Below, one piece after another: positions 22,504 through 33,849 of a stretch of DNA of 45,503 nucleotides (positions are counted from its first letter, which is position 1; every line of letters begins with the position of its first letter). The stretch comes from Dichomitus squalens LYAD-421 SS1. Taxonomy: Eukaryota; Basidiomycota; Agaricomycetes; Polyporales; Polyporaceae. Position numbers and translations under genes: made by a program. The stretch spans positions 10,469-55,971 of the forward strand of contig NW_006766926.1 in the NCBI RefSeq assembly GCF_000275845.1, given 5' to 3'. The notes beneath the pieces are model-generated. The model worked only from the letters and a program-made list of their open reading frames with translations, did not search any database and had not been told where the DNA came from.

Positions 22504-25500
22504 ATGCTTCGCAGACAGCTATCTCGCCCTCATCCCCCCCTCAGACATCCCCTTCGAGCCCCTCTTCCCCGCCGCGCTCCTCTCTCCCGTCTCTCCCCAT
22601 GCCCTGCCTTCAACCCTCCTCTTCTCTTCTCCAGATCCTATGCACAGGGCCCTCCGGGAGGTGGTCAGCCAGCCTTTCCCGGCTTCTCCATGATGGGTCA
22701 CCAGCGTCAGAAAGGTGACGCCCTCAAGGAATACGTCAGTACTCTCCTCCCTTTCGAACCGTCCCAGTCTATAGCTGCGCTACATTCCCTCAATCTCGCT
22801 CTTGCCTCTCTCCGACCCCTCTATCGCAGCCCTTCAAAGCTATGCGCTGGTTTGCAACCTCGCTGTCTCCTCGCGCGGCGGCTACTGCTGCATCCTGCCC
22901 ACCTCTCCCCTTGCTGAACGCTCTCCTTACCCAAACTGTGACCATCTCCATCACTGCTTTGCTGACTTTCCTGTGCACAGAGCCTAGACTTGACCGAGCT
23001 CGCCAGGAACGGCAAGCTCGACCCTACCATTGGCCGTGACGACGGTGAGTGCTATCCCGCTCCGCTTCCTGGTTGTAATCCTGATCAGCCCCAGAGATAC
23101 GGAGGACTATCCAGAGTGAGTAGTCCGCTCCAGCACGTCCTCGCTGCTAGCTCACAATACTTCCAGTTCTATCTCGTCGCACAAAGTCCAATCCAGTCGT
23201 ATGTCCCAGCTACCTTCACCTCCTCTCGTGCTTACGCTATGTTCTACGCAGCTCATCGGACCCCCTGGTGTCGGTAAGACGGCTATCCTCGAAGGCCTGG
23301 CACAGCGTATAGTCGCAAAAGAAGTCCCAGAGGTAACGTTGCCGTGTTCTTACGTCTGACCTTTCCGCTCACATTCGTCCTCAGTCCCTTCAAAACAAGC
23401 GCGTTTTGTCTATCGACCTCGCCGCCATCATGGCCGGCTCTGGCATTCGCGGCCAGTTTGAGGAAAAGTTCAAGGCCCTTATCAAAGACATTGAGAACGA
23501 GGTCGGTCAACTCTTGGGTATTTCCATACCAGCTACTGACTGCGTTTCAGGCTGGCAATGTCATTTGCTTCATTGACGAACTCCGTACGTATCCTTCGTT
23601 CCAAACGCGTAGTACATAACTCATACCTCCATAGACACCCTTTTCAACCTCGGCAAGACCGAAGGCAGCATCGACGCTGGCCAAATGATCAAGCCCGCCC
23701 TCGCCCGCGGCCTCCAGCTCGTCGGCGCAACGACCCGTAAGCCCTCTGCCTCCCATCCCCCTTTCTACCCTCTCTAACCTCCCATGATAGCCGACGAGTA
23801 CCGCAAGACGATCGGCAAAGACGCCGCGCTCGAGCGCCGCTTCCAGCCCGTCACCATCGACGAGCCCACCGTCGACGCCACCATCTCCATCCTCCGCGGT
23901 CTCAAGCCGCGGTACGAAGTCCACCACGGCGTCGGGATCGCCGACAGCGCGCTCGTCACCGCCGCCGTTTACGCCTCCCGGTACATCTCTGACCGGTTCC
24001 TGCCCGACAAGGCGATCGACCTGGTCGACGAGGCGGCGTCCGCGCTCCGGCTCGCGCAGGAGTCGAAGCCCGACGAGCTCGAGAAGCTGGACCGGGAGAT
24101 CATGACGCTGGAGATCGAGCGCGAGAGCCTGCGGCACGAGACGGACGTGTTCTCCGCGGAGCGCCGGGCGAGCGTCGAGGCGCAGCTGAAGCAGAAGCGC
24201 GAGGAGGCGGCGCAGCTGACGAGCGTGTGGCAGGCGGAGCGGGCGCGGCTCGACAAGATCAAGGAGACGAAGGAGCGTCTCGAGGAGGCGAAGCGCGAGC
24301 TGGAGATCGCGCAGAGGCAGGGCCAGTACGAGAAGGCGTCGCGGCTGCGGTTCGCGACGATCCCCGAGCTGGAGAAGCAGCTGCCGGCGGAGGGCGAGCG
24401 CGGGGAGAGCGAGGACGCGGAGGGCCCGCTCGCGATGCTGCACGACCGGGTGACGAGCGCGGACATCGCGCGGGTCGTGGCGAAGGCGACGGGCATTCCG
24501 GTCCAGAGCTTGTTGAAGGGCGAGAGGGAGAAGCTCGTACATGTGAGTCTTCGTTGGTTCCACTTCGACAACGGGACAGGCGGACTGAATCGACGTGCTG
24601 CAGATGGAGGACGCGTTGAAAAAGCGGGTCGTCGGCCAGGACCACGTCGTGGAGGCCGTCAGCGACGCCGTCCGAATCTCGCGCGCGGGCTTGCAGGCGC
24701 CCAATCGCCCCGTCGCGTCCTTCCTCTTCCTTGGGCCCACCGGGGTCGGCAAGGTGCGCTTTCTTCTCGCAATATATCTTCGTCTCTGGGTTTCGCTGAT
24801 TGAGACGCCTTGACGGGCAGACGGAGATGTGCAAGGCGTTGGCTCAGTTCCTGTTCAACGACGAACAGCGCGGGTTGTACGTCTTCTCTTTTCTCGACAT
24901 CGTTTGATCCTGTGGACTGATATCGTCGACCTGCAGGATCAACATCAACATGTCAGAGTACCATGATAGACACACGATCTCCCGACTCATCGGCGCCGCG
25001 CCCGGCTACGTCGGCTTCGAAGAGGGCGGCCAGCTCACAGAGGCAGTCCGTCGCAAGCCCTACGGTACGCCCTTCTCCCCGTCTGCCGTCGCACCCCCCG
25101 CTGACCCCCACCGCCGCAGCCGTGGTCCTGCTCGACGAGCTCGAGAAGGCGCACAAGGACGTGGCGATGATCCTGCTCCAGATCCTCGATGAGGGCTCCA
25201 TCACCGACTCCCAGGGCCGCAAGGTCGACTTCAAGAACACGATCATCTGCCTCACCTCCAACCTCGGCTCGGACGTCCTCGCGCACGCGTCGGCGTCGGA
25301 CCCCGCCACGGGCGTCGTCACCCCCGACGCGCGCGCCGAGGTGCTCGAGCGCACGGCGGAGTACTTCCCGCCGGAGCTGCTGAACCGGCTCGACTCGATG
25401 CTGGTGTTCAACAAGCTGTCGCGGGCGAGCATCCTGCAGGTGGTCGACCTGCGGCTGAAGGACGTGAGCGACCGGTTGAGGCCGAGGAGGATCACGATGG

Positions 25501-25859
25501 ACGTCGATGGTAGTGCGAAGGAGTGGCTCGTCAGGGAGGGCTACTCGGACCTGTACGGGGCGCGGGCGATCGCGCGGATCGTGCGGACGAAGGTGCTCTT
25601 CCCGCTCGCGCAGAAGCTGCTCAAGGGTACGATCAGGTGCGTCTATCGACATCTTGTTCTGAACGCGCGTCACGCGAATACTGACGGGGCGTATTATCAT
25701 AGGGACGGGGACGTGGTGCAGATCCGCGCGTCGGAGGATGGGAAGACGCTCGAGATCAAGGACAACCACCCGCCTGACCCGTCGATCGGGTCGAGTGCGA
25801 CGCCTGTAGAGGCATCGACACTCGAGCGTGTTAACGAGGATGAGCCGTCCTTTGCGTGA
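22504..25859 (+). CDS. HSP78: Mitochondrial ClpB/Hsp104-type disaggregase
   Basis: Hsp78 is the matrix AAA+ chaperone that rescues aggregated proteins together with mitochondrial Hsp70. The start at 22504 gives an Arg/Pro/Leu-rich import presequence without acidic residues, [18 protein letters not shown]. As in other Hsp78 proteins there is no ClpB N-domain: after the presequence comes [22 protein letters not shown]1 has Walker A GPPGVGKT, Walker B CFIDELHTLF and [12 protein letters not shown]. The coiled-coil M domain follows ([18 protein letters not shown] to KEEASRL-like heptads). AAA2 has Walker [48 protein letters not shown], Walker [12 protein letters not shown], and [15 protein letters not shown]. 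The stop is at 25857-25859. Over ten exons are joined by short introns; the first intron (about 22735-22980) is unusually long. Confidence 0.95.
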
Positions 25860-26563
25860 ATGCTGGGGTGCACTCGGAGCAGGGGTACTGCACCGCCTCT
25901 CATGATAGACCGAAGGCATATTTGACACATTGCTAATCGCATAGCCACAACCTAGACGACCCATTGCTGGCCGCCATGTATCATATATGATAGGAATTGG
26001 ACAGGATACTCCGCTCAATCACTGTAGTACTTAGCTTACAACGCTTCAATGTATACAACCCCACTCAGCCAACGTAATCTCATGAATATTGTTGCTACTA
26101 GTCAGTAGTCATTGCTCTAATCACTACTCTCCCTACACAATCCCGACAACTCGGAAGCGGCCCATGGCAACCATGTGCCGCATTCGAAGCTCCCTTCGAC
26201 CACGATATCGTTCCTCTATGTCGTTGAAGTATCCAAAGGGCTCGCACACCGCGTCTGTAAAGCGGTCCGAACCCGCCCGTCGAAGCCAATACAGTTATAC
26301 TGAGAGATTACGTTCTCAGCTACCGGCGGGTATATATCGTGGTAAGGGTGACCGCCACCCTTACACCGTATTCTCAATCCAGTCGAGGGAAGACGAATCC
26401 CCGCCGATGCGGAAGAGCTCCGTCCTGACATTTTGAAGTTGCAGCGAGCGGACAGGCAATCAGATTCACGACACATACTGTTTAGGTACACATTCTACAT
26501 GGGCGAGCATAACACCATGTCGAGTGTATAGTCTTCACAAGTGCGTCGCACGGTCGCGCCATA
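25860..26563. other. Convergent intergenic region, HSP78 / MYND gene
   Basis: This region holds two 3' ends and no supported coding sequence. The open frames on both strands are short and without motifs. A GGTTCGGACC string on the minus strand near 26270 resembles a tRNA B box, but no tRNA fold surrounds it. Confidence 0.5.
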
Positions 26564-28319
26564 CTACTCATAGGGTGCTACGAAACCAGAGGGTACCTGC
26601 AAGTCGGATGTCTCAGTATGCCGGGAGAAAAAGAAGAACAAAAGCGATCAGCACCTGCTTTGCCCAAACACCCGTGTTCACCAAAGCTTCCGGGCCCTCC
26701 TTCTCCCAAAGCGAATTAAGGTATTCCAGGGTAATAGACCCAAAGATGATAGGCCTTGAAGGGCTCAGTCCTGAGGAAGTTGGCGAGATGGGCCATTCAG
26801 ACTCGGGAGATGATAGGGCGTCTTCTAGTGTCCGCACGATATCCTCTTCACCGCCGTGAGCAGACTCGAGCTGCTCGCCATCTTGGTCTTGATGAGCTTC
26901 AGGATTGTGTCGCTCGTTCCCTTCGATATTTTCGGACCTTTTGCTCAGGGGAGACGCGTGACATTCTGGTGCTCGGCCAGAACCCTTCCGTGCACTCTCC
27001 TCGCCGTGATCCAAGACTTCCCCTGTCGACTCGAGGGCCTGTCGCTCTTGTCCATCATGTGCACGCTCCGATACTTTGTCCACTTTTCTCTGTTCAATGT
27101 TCTCTAGCGTCGCACCATCTGAACTCTCAGCACCAACTTGAACAGCCTCTGGTTTGTTTTCAGGTTCCGCTTTAGACATGAACTCAGGCGCAGGCGGAGG
27201 TTCTGGCTCCTCGAGCTGAAAGAACTCCAGGACGAAGAGTTTATTCGCGATCTTAGGAATCTTCCCTACACCTCCGGGTTTGCATATCGCCTTGTGCTTT
27301 GACCAGTCCTAACCGAGATGATGATTGTTATTATCACAAGGCAACTGAGACCACAAGGTGCGGACGCACCTTCACTTGACACTGCTTACTACAGTAGCGC
27401 GGTTTCAAGTCCTGCGGGCACTTCCCCGAGCATAACCTCAGCGAGGCCCTCGACGCGGACCATGTGGAACATCCCTCTGCGCTACATATGTACTCCGACG
27501 GGTCCCTCTCCGCCGATTGTAAGGCTTGGCGAGCCTCCGCGTGCAGTTCGTCCAGGCGATCCTCCACAGCCCGCCATAGCGGACGATGCTTCTTCGCGCG
27601 TTTTGTCATCTCAGTCAAGTCGACGCCCAGGCTCTCCCCAATCTCACGAGCAGTGAAGCCAACGCGAAGGACGATGGCAGAGACGTGGCCGAGCCGCGCA
27701 CTCTCGCTCGCGTGGTGCAAAGCGAACCCCAGACTCGTGTGCGCTGGCTGGCCGTAGCCCACCTCCAACGTCTGGCGACGCCGATAGTGTCGCTCATCGG
27801 CGGTATAGCTTATACGCTCCTCGTCGGACGCCTTGAACTTTTGATAATGAGCGTGGGCGGCGCAGGAGTGCGCCCGGGCCATGGCTGACTGGCTTGCCAC
27901 GTCGCCGACGTAATCCCTCTTGTTGTACTCCGGGTCGTAGAAGGCATCCAGCATGAAGAGTGCGCCTTCTGGATTGACCTTGAATGTTGTACAACCACTC
28001 ATATATCTAAGAAGGTCACATGGTTTCAAGTGAGGAATTGTATGACAAGTGGCGTTTCGGAGGGCATAGAGGCGCACCTGACTGCCGTCTCGAGCACCGC
28101 CTCAGGTTCCCCAGCTCTCCACATATTCAACACCTTGTCTGCGGGCCATTTTGCAAGGTATTCCGAGCACTCTTTGAGTTTCGCAGGGAGGTCGTCGTGA
28201 TGGACGTCATGGTAGTGGGCAAAGCATGAGGTTTTGATGGAGAGGTGCTCTTCCAAATTGGGGTAGACTCGCCGATTTGGATAGGTCTGTGGTTGGCCCC
28301 GCGGAACCGCTGAAGGCAT
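26564..28319 (-). CDS. MYND-type zinc finger protein
   Basis: The predicted order is an N-terminal helical part (LPAKLKECSEYLAKWPADK), an intron, YMSGCTTFKVNPEGALFMLD, and EISYTADERHYRRR-type charged helices. The MYND finger is spread over two exons: YICSAEGC, LRLCSGKC, RYCSKQCQVK, then DWSKHKAICKPG. Cys and His spacing is complete. MYND fingers bind short proline-containing peptides in partner proteins. The C-terminal half is Glu/Ser-rich and ends ITLEYLNSLWEKEGPEAL. An open frame seems to end with a hydrophobic tail at 26613, but that tail lies in a good intron (CAG-GTGCTG, pyrimidine tract, TTGCAG). Splicing it out gives VWAKQVPSGFVAPYE and a stop at 26564. The start (28319) is uncertain; an upstream exon is possible. 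Confidence 0.75.
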
Positions 28320-28521
28320 CCTGACCTTGTCCGCCCCCGATAACGAGGTTCAGGTGGTGCTCTGTGTATGGTGGACAATGAACGTTGCAGGAAGTCGTTG
28401 TTAACCGAACCGCATTGACTTCCTTGGTTGCCGCCAGGGACGACCGCTACTAATTTACGTTAGGCATCATTAATGCGCGTTGTGTGCTGCGCGCATGAGG
28501 CCGCCGCCCGCAACTCATTTG

Positions 28522-30388
28522 GTGACTGCGTACCTGAACGAGCGATGAACATGAGAAGTATGATAACCTTTGCATTCCAGCCATTGGGACTGACGATTAC
28601 TCGAGCATCCTTCTCAGTAGTCTCGACCCCCCGGTGGATACTCCTGGTCCCACCGCACTCCTCCGCCACCGTTCGCGATCCATATGGGCTTCCCTACCCA
28701 TCCTACCGCAGTATTTCCGATCTCACCGCCAGATTGAGAGCGCATGTATCGCGCCTCGCGGCATGCGCAGCCCAGCTCCAGCCTTACCTCTATCCGCATT
28801 CCCGCTCAAGCGGTCGACGAGAAGGCCCCCCCGTCAGGCCATCAGAGCATCACGAATACCTTTTGAGACCATTTCGGTTGATTAGCTCCTGCCGCCAGTG
28901 CGCATCCTCGACAGCCTTGCGGACGATCCCTCCGGGTCTTCGTAGGCACCACCATGGCTCGCGTTCGTTGCGCCGGCTACCTAGCAAGGACCACGGAAAG
29001 GACAGCGAACGAGATCGAGACTGCGACCGCGAACGAGACTGTGAGCGGGACAGGCTGAGGGAGAAGGGGAAGAAGGAGATGGGCCACCGGCGGGAACGGG
29101 AGAGAGGCAGGACGACCGCGCATCGTCCGAGCGGGACAGGCAGCGCGGACAACTCCGTCAGCACGCTCACTCTCTCGAGCGCGAGAACGAGGGCCTCCAG
29201 CTCGCTCGCTCTCACTTCTCCCCCCACGTCGCCTGCATTCGTATACCTCCATTTTGCAACATTCCGCCGAGGTTGCTCTCGCAGAGCTGACGTGGCACCG
29301 CCTGCTGTATACTTCCTTGCTGGCGACTTAGTCGGATGCCCGACAAACAATGGTCTCTGATGCGGAAGGCCTCTCCCCCCTCAAGGCTTCCTTTCGATGA
29401 CTGACGACTGGTCGGGCGCGGCACTTGCGGACCTCAAGTAGGTGACCGTCCAGCGTATGCTTGTCGTCGCGAAGGAGGGCGATAGGGAGATCATAGGGCC
29501 TACGCTGGGGACGGAGAACACGAAGCTCCTGGGAGCACGCACAGGACCCGACGCTGGTCCTGTTCGTGCTGCAGGCGTGGGTGGTGTGGGCGTGACACGG
29601 GTGACCGGACGCGACACGGGTGACCGGACGCGACACGGGTGACCGGACGCGACACGGGTGACCGGACGCGTTCCGCTGTTCGCTAGCGCTGCCGACGTCA
29701 CGGTGGTGAACACGCCAGACTCGTCGGTGTAAGAGCTCTCGGTGATCTAATTCCGGAGTCCCTGGCTCATTGACTGATATCTCTCGTACCACGTCGCACA
29801 TGCGTCCGCTCATCGATGGCAGGTCCAAAAGGGGCGACGGACGCGAACGTTATCCGCCCTCTCATCCTGTCGCACTCCCCACATACGCTCACTCCTTCAC
29901 GCACATCCGTGTACACTCCTTCCATTACGACCGCCTGCGCCATTTCTTGCGCGTGCGAGTGCACAGTACCCAGCAGCGCTGTCACCTGCACTCCGCTCCG
30001 CTACATGAGCGCCATGCACATCAACGACCCCTACGTTCGTCTTCCTCACTTCTTCCCTTGACCTTTCCGGGCTTACTCATACTTGACAGCCTTCTTACAA
30101 AGGCTGCAGATGCGGGGTCCGAGCAGACAATAGCAACACCACCCCCACTCCAGACGCCCCGGGCTGGAATGAGCACCTCGCCAGCATATTCGAGGCCAGG
30201 TGAATGTGCGTCATCCTTTGCTTCCTCCTCGCACACCTCCACTGACCTCGCGATGCAGTTGTATATGGTCGACCGGCACTCGAGTGACCTGGGTGAGCTT
30301 TCTCCCGTCACCAATTCAGAAGTCGGTACAATGACAAGCCCACAAGGAGCGCATGCTGAAAGAGCGAGAGCGTCGATACAGAAAATGA
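28522..30388 (+). pseudogene. Gene X copy 1, unrecognised; 3' exons intact, 5' half unclear
   Basis: This is the first of three related copies, not recognised as any known family. The 5' half is similar to copies 2 and 3 but I cannot build one frame; it includes a GA-rich stretch (28990-29110) and a 19-bp repeat expansion. The 3' end reads convincingly in phase: an exon ending CACECTVPSSAVTCTPLRY then MSAMHINDPY, intron 30035-30089, PSYKGCRCGVRAD with APGWNEHLASIFEA, intron to 30258, a short exon, intron 30293-30346, and ERMLKERERRYRK with a stop at 30386-30388. Another frame stays open to 30435 (QQWGGFDIGSVFAR), so the end is not certain. Cysteine spacing hints at metal or disulfide binding. 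It may be a working gene with unseen upstream exons. Confidence 0.45.
29594..29669. repeat. 19-bp tandem repeat, 4 perfect copies
   Basis: The unit GACACGGGTGACCGGACGC is repeated four times. The matching place in X copy 2 (about 34769-34787) has a single, slightly changed unit, so the array expanded after, or shrank since, the duplication. The 76-bp length is not a multiple of three, so it would shift any frame passing through it. Confidence 0.92.
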
Positions 30389-32170
30389 AACAACAATGGG
30401 GCGGGTTCGACATAGGCTCCGTATTCGCGCGATGATTTTGACCGGCCGTTGGGAAGGGGCACAAGACTGTCAATGAGAGCTGGCCGTCGAGGACGAGATC
30501 ACTTGGCACGTCGTCTGAGACGTCGTTTGTACTTACGGGCGCAGTGTCTGCGGCGGGGCAGCTACCGTCGTGACTGCCTGCCAAAGAAACATTGTTCTCA
30601 CAGGTTTACTGTACCAGTCGCTTTCGTGTACTTGCCAGTAGAATACCTTGCCGTACTAGAGGAAGCGGTACAAGACTTATATCATAAATGCTAGTTCAGT
30701 AGGGACACCAACTTGGGTGTCGTTATGTAACGACTTTGCACGGTAACGCGCGCCGCTCAATAAAATGACTTGCACAGAAACACTCGAGACCGTGCTGCCC
30801 TTCCATGTCGCTTCAATGCACCACGTACGAGTATTATTCACTGCTCTCCGGATCATCTCATTATATAACCAGACACCGCAACACGAAGACATGGCATCTG
30901 CTACTAAGTTGAAAATTGTGGAAACGCCGACGGGCAAGCATACGCGAAGAATGTGTTCTAGTAGTGAATAACTGAGCCAGAAGAAACTACACTGAAGTCG
31001 ACCTCTGAGGCTGATAACAGTTCGCCCATCCAGTTCCAGAGCAAGCATTCGAAAAGTCTATAGTGATCGACTCATGTCCCACGATCTTCACCATCCCTCG
31101 CCACAATAGACAATCACGATACTCGTCCGGCACCCACATCACAAGGTTATCGTTATTGTCCGTGATCCAACCATTCCATGCCTCGTACTTCTGAGGATAG
31201 AGCACAGACGGGTCTTCGGCTGTGCTTGTCGTCGTAGCTTTAAAGTTGATGAAGGAGGGATGAGCTCTACGAGGATCTTGAAAGTGCATATCTATGTTCA
31301 GCTTAGATGTGAGGAACAATAAGACACCACTCGCCTGTGAAAGCCTCCATATCCCAAACAACGATTCGATTGGACGTGTCTGAACCGTCTGATATGATGT
31401 GGCGACCATCTGGAGAGAGCGCGAGGGAGTCGATGCTTCTGAATGGATTGGACAGACATTCCCCAATAGGCTCTCGTGTCTGCGCATCCCACATCCAGAT
31501 CGTCCCGTCATCGCCCCCGGACACAATCTGTCGGCAATCCGGAGAATATGTCGCATTGTACATGAACACTGACCCCGTGTGGCCGCCTAAAGGCTCGCCT
31601 TCTTGTTCCCATTTCTTTGTATCCCAGAGTCTGATCGTGCCGTCGCCGGCGGATGACATCATATACCGGCCGTCCTTGGACCATGAAACAGACCGGACCC
31701 AGCCTTCATGGCCCCTGAGTGTCTCGCCAACAGCCCGCCCCGTCTCAGCATCCCACCCGTACTGTGCTATCGTCCGAGCCGGATGCGATGCGCTTTCCAT
31801 CCGGTGACCACGCGACGGAAGTGACCCGACCTTCATGCCCGACCTTGGGCCCGACGGGACACTCGTATGTCTCGGCATCCCAGATGCGAATGGTGCCGTC
31901 GTACGAACATGAGACAATCCTGCGGCCATCTGGCGAGTAATCAGTATCCGGTACAAAGGACGTATGGCCACGTAGAGGCTCTCCGAGGGGTTGGAGCGTA
32001 GTCGAATCCCATACACGAAGGGTACCATCGAACGAGGCGGAAACAAAGCGACCGCCATCCGGAGAGAACCTGACGCGAGTTATGCGGTCGGAATGGCCCT
32101 TGAGACGCCCGCCGATGGATTTTACATGAGTCAGGGTGGACAGCTCGACAGTAGTGCCTTGGACTGCGAG
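29640..32170. repeat. Segmental duplication, left copy
   Basis: This 2.5-kb stretch matches 34770-37260 with only scattered substitutions and small indels. It covers the 3' half of gene X, the region between X and the NLR, and the C-terminal end and last six WD40 repeats of the NLR. The identity in non-coding parts (for example 30780-30980 against 35890-36110) points to a recent tandem duplication. Confidence 0.9.
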
Positions 32171-33215
32171 TCAGAACGCGGATCAGTGGGCAACAGAATG
32201 GGCAGCTCACGGATATCTTCGAGAATTGCTAGCTTGATTTCGATCTCGAGCACTCCATGTTCGGTGAAGCAACGGCGAAGGTCCTTGAAGGCCTGGGTGA
32301 ACTCGGCGATTTTGCTGTCTATTTGCGGACCAAAAACCGCGTTTTTGCCTGCTCGGACCCCTAGCGCGGAAGTCCATTAGAGAAACGATGCGTTCACTCT
32401 GAACATTCTTACAGAAGTTCTCGACTTGAGCCTTGTCCCGGATGAAGTAGGCGCACTCGGCTGTCTGCATCGACATGTCCTGGAGCAACTTCATGCGCTT
32501 TTCGTCCAACTCGGAGAGGCGACCGGCTTCCATTACGAAGTCGTAGAGGTCATACATCGACACGAAGAGGTCTGCCATAGCTTTGTCACGCTTGTCTTGT
32601 GCGATAACAGGCTAACAGAATATTTCAGACGGGGCGACCACAGTAGAACGACATGTCAGAGGGGCATACCTTGACGATTGAGAGCAGGACGGTGGATGCT
32701 ATCTTGGCGTACGGATGAATCTGAATAGTTCCTTCAGTACCGTCACGGTTCGCTCTATAGACAATATGATTGACACACATCACTGATTTTCTCCACTAAC
32801 GATGCAAAGACCTGGACCTTCTCCATCAGGGGCCCCCACAGCTCGTACGAACTCTTCACGTGTTTCGCTGTTGGTTCGATAGACTGGAACACCTTGGCCA
32901 TATGATTCCCGGGAGTCTTGAGCGCCGAAAGCGCTCTTCCGGCTTGGTCGAGATCCGCCTTATTGACCCCGCCGAGGGTGGTGCCGGTCGTCGGGGTTGG
33001 ATCCTGCTGTTGGAGAATGAGGCGTTCAGTCAGCGCAAGGGAAACAGCGGTAATGGCGAAAGACAGCTGCGTACCTCTCCCGAAACTCGCTGAACGACGG
33101 GCTGCTCCTCGGGCTCCGACTGGAGACTTGGGCGCCCCACACTGCTCGGTGTGCTTCCGGATCCCCTCGATGACGGTTTAAAGAGTTTTTCGAACCTGTC
33201 CTTGAATTTGCGCAT
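30987..33215 (-). pseudogene. NLR-A: NACHT-deleted NLR with frameshift
   Basis: This is a shortened paralogue of NLR-B. The start at 33215 reads MRKFKDRFEKLFKPSSRG. N-terminal helical exons follow (SYELWGPLMEKVQVFASLVE, IHPYAKIASTVLLSIVK, RDKAMADLFVSMYDLYDFV, MKLLQDMSMQTAECAYFIRD). At LTHV, where NLR-B continues into its NACHT domain, NLR-A jumps in frame to SIGGRLKGHSDRITRVRFSP, which is WD40 repeat 9 of NLR-B. The NACHT domain and repeats 1-8 are gone. Repeats 9-14 follow, but a 2-nt deletion near 31755 (CCCACCCG where NLR-B has CCCACACCCG) shifts the frame within repeat 11. The C-terminal cap exon (NGWITDNNDNLVMWVPDEYR) is kept, with the stop at 30987. It is probably a pseudogene now. Confidence 0.82.
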
Positions 33216-33849
33216 GGCAATGTGCGTTGACTGTTTCGAGATGTCGTAGGATGCGGGGGGACCAACAATGCTGCCTTGGTGTACCCGAGGACAGCGTGCC
33301 AGCCGCGTGCACGCATGGTGGACACGTTCGCACGGTGGACAGCTTGAAGAACGGCTTCATTAAGGTCTCAGCGTTAGAACTCGGAGCGGCGGACTCCGGC
33401 TGATTGTGCACGGATGCGATGCCCTTTGGGGAGACGTAGCATCCTATGTATCCAAATACTGAAAAGGGTAGCATATTCGAACGTCAATGGTTTCCTGAGG
33501 TATTGTGAGGGACGCAGCTATATACGTACGTTGTTTAGAACAGCCGGAGGGTGAATCCCCTAAGCTGAACTCGATTGGAGTTTTGCGAGCTCGGCCCAGA
33601 GAGGAACACAATGCTTTGGAACGCAGTCACAAGTCAAAAGTATATCATAGTTAATACGGTACTCCATTACATGCATAACGCTCTTGATGATGCACGGCGG
33701 AGCTAGAGGGGTCTGATATAGCAAGGTTCCGTCAAGTGGCGCGTGAGCAGCAAAAAATCATTTGACCTCTGAGTTCATTGCGAAGTTGGTACTTTGTCAC
33801 CATCACTTACTTGCTCCTTCAATACTTGGGGATTTATTGTCGTTACGAA
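33216..33849. other. Region between NLR-A and gene X copy 2
   Basis: This is the divergent promoter area of NLR-A and X copy 2. It has no supported coding exon. Short strings such as AGGAACACAA recur at the matching place upstream of NLR-B (about 41716), so it is an older, more diverged part of the duplicated module. Confidence 0.5.

Noticed and set aside
26240..26300. Possible tRNA on the minus strand (GGTTCGGACC as B box)
   Set aside because: No acceptor stem, A box or anticodon arm can be folded around it.
26597..26660. Hydrophobic C-terminal tail (LIAFVLLFLPAY) on the MYND protein, possibly a membrane anchor
   Set aside because: It falls inside a good intron (CAG-GTGCTG donor, pyrimidine tract, TTGCAG acceptor). 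Splicing gives a short polar end instead.
28850..29350. Ser/Arg-rich ORFs on both strands
   Set aside because: They come from a GA/CT-rich low-complexity stretch, which opens several frames at once. No frame is shared with X copy 2.
30021..30584. Minus-strand ORF with many Cys, also open in part in the other duplicate (35403-35684)
   Set aside because: It is antisense to the X exons, and its conservation is explained by the recent duplication. It has no motifs and no splice logic.
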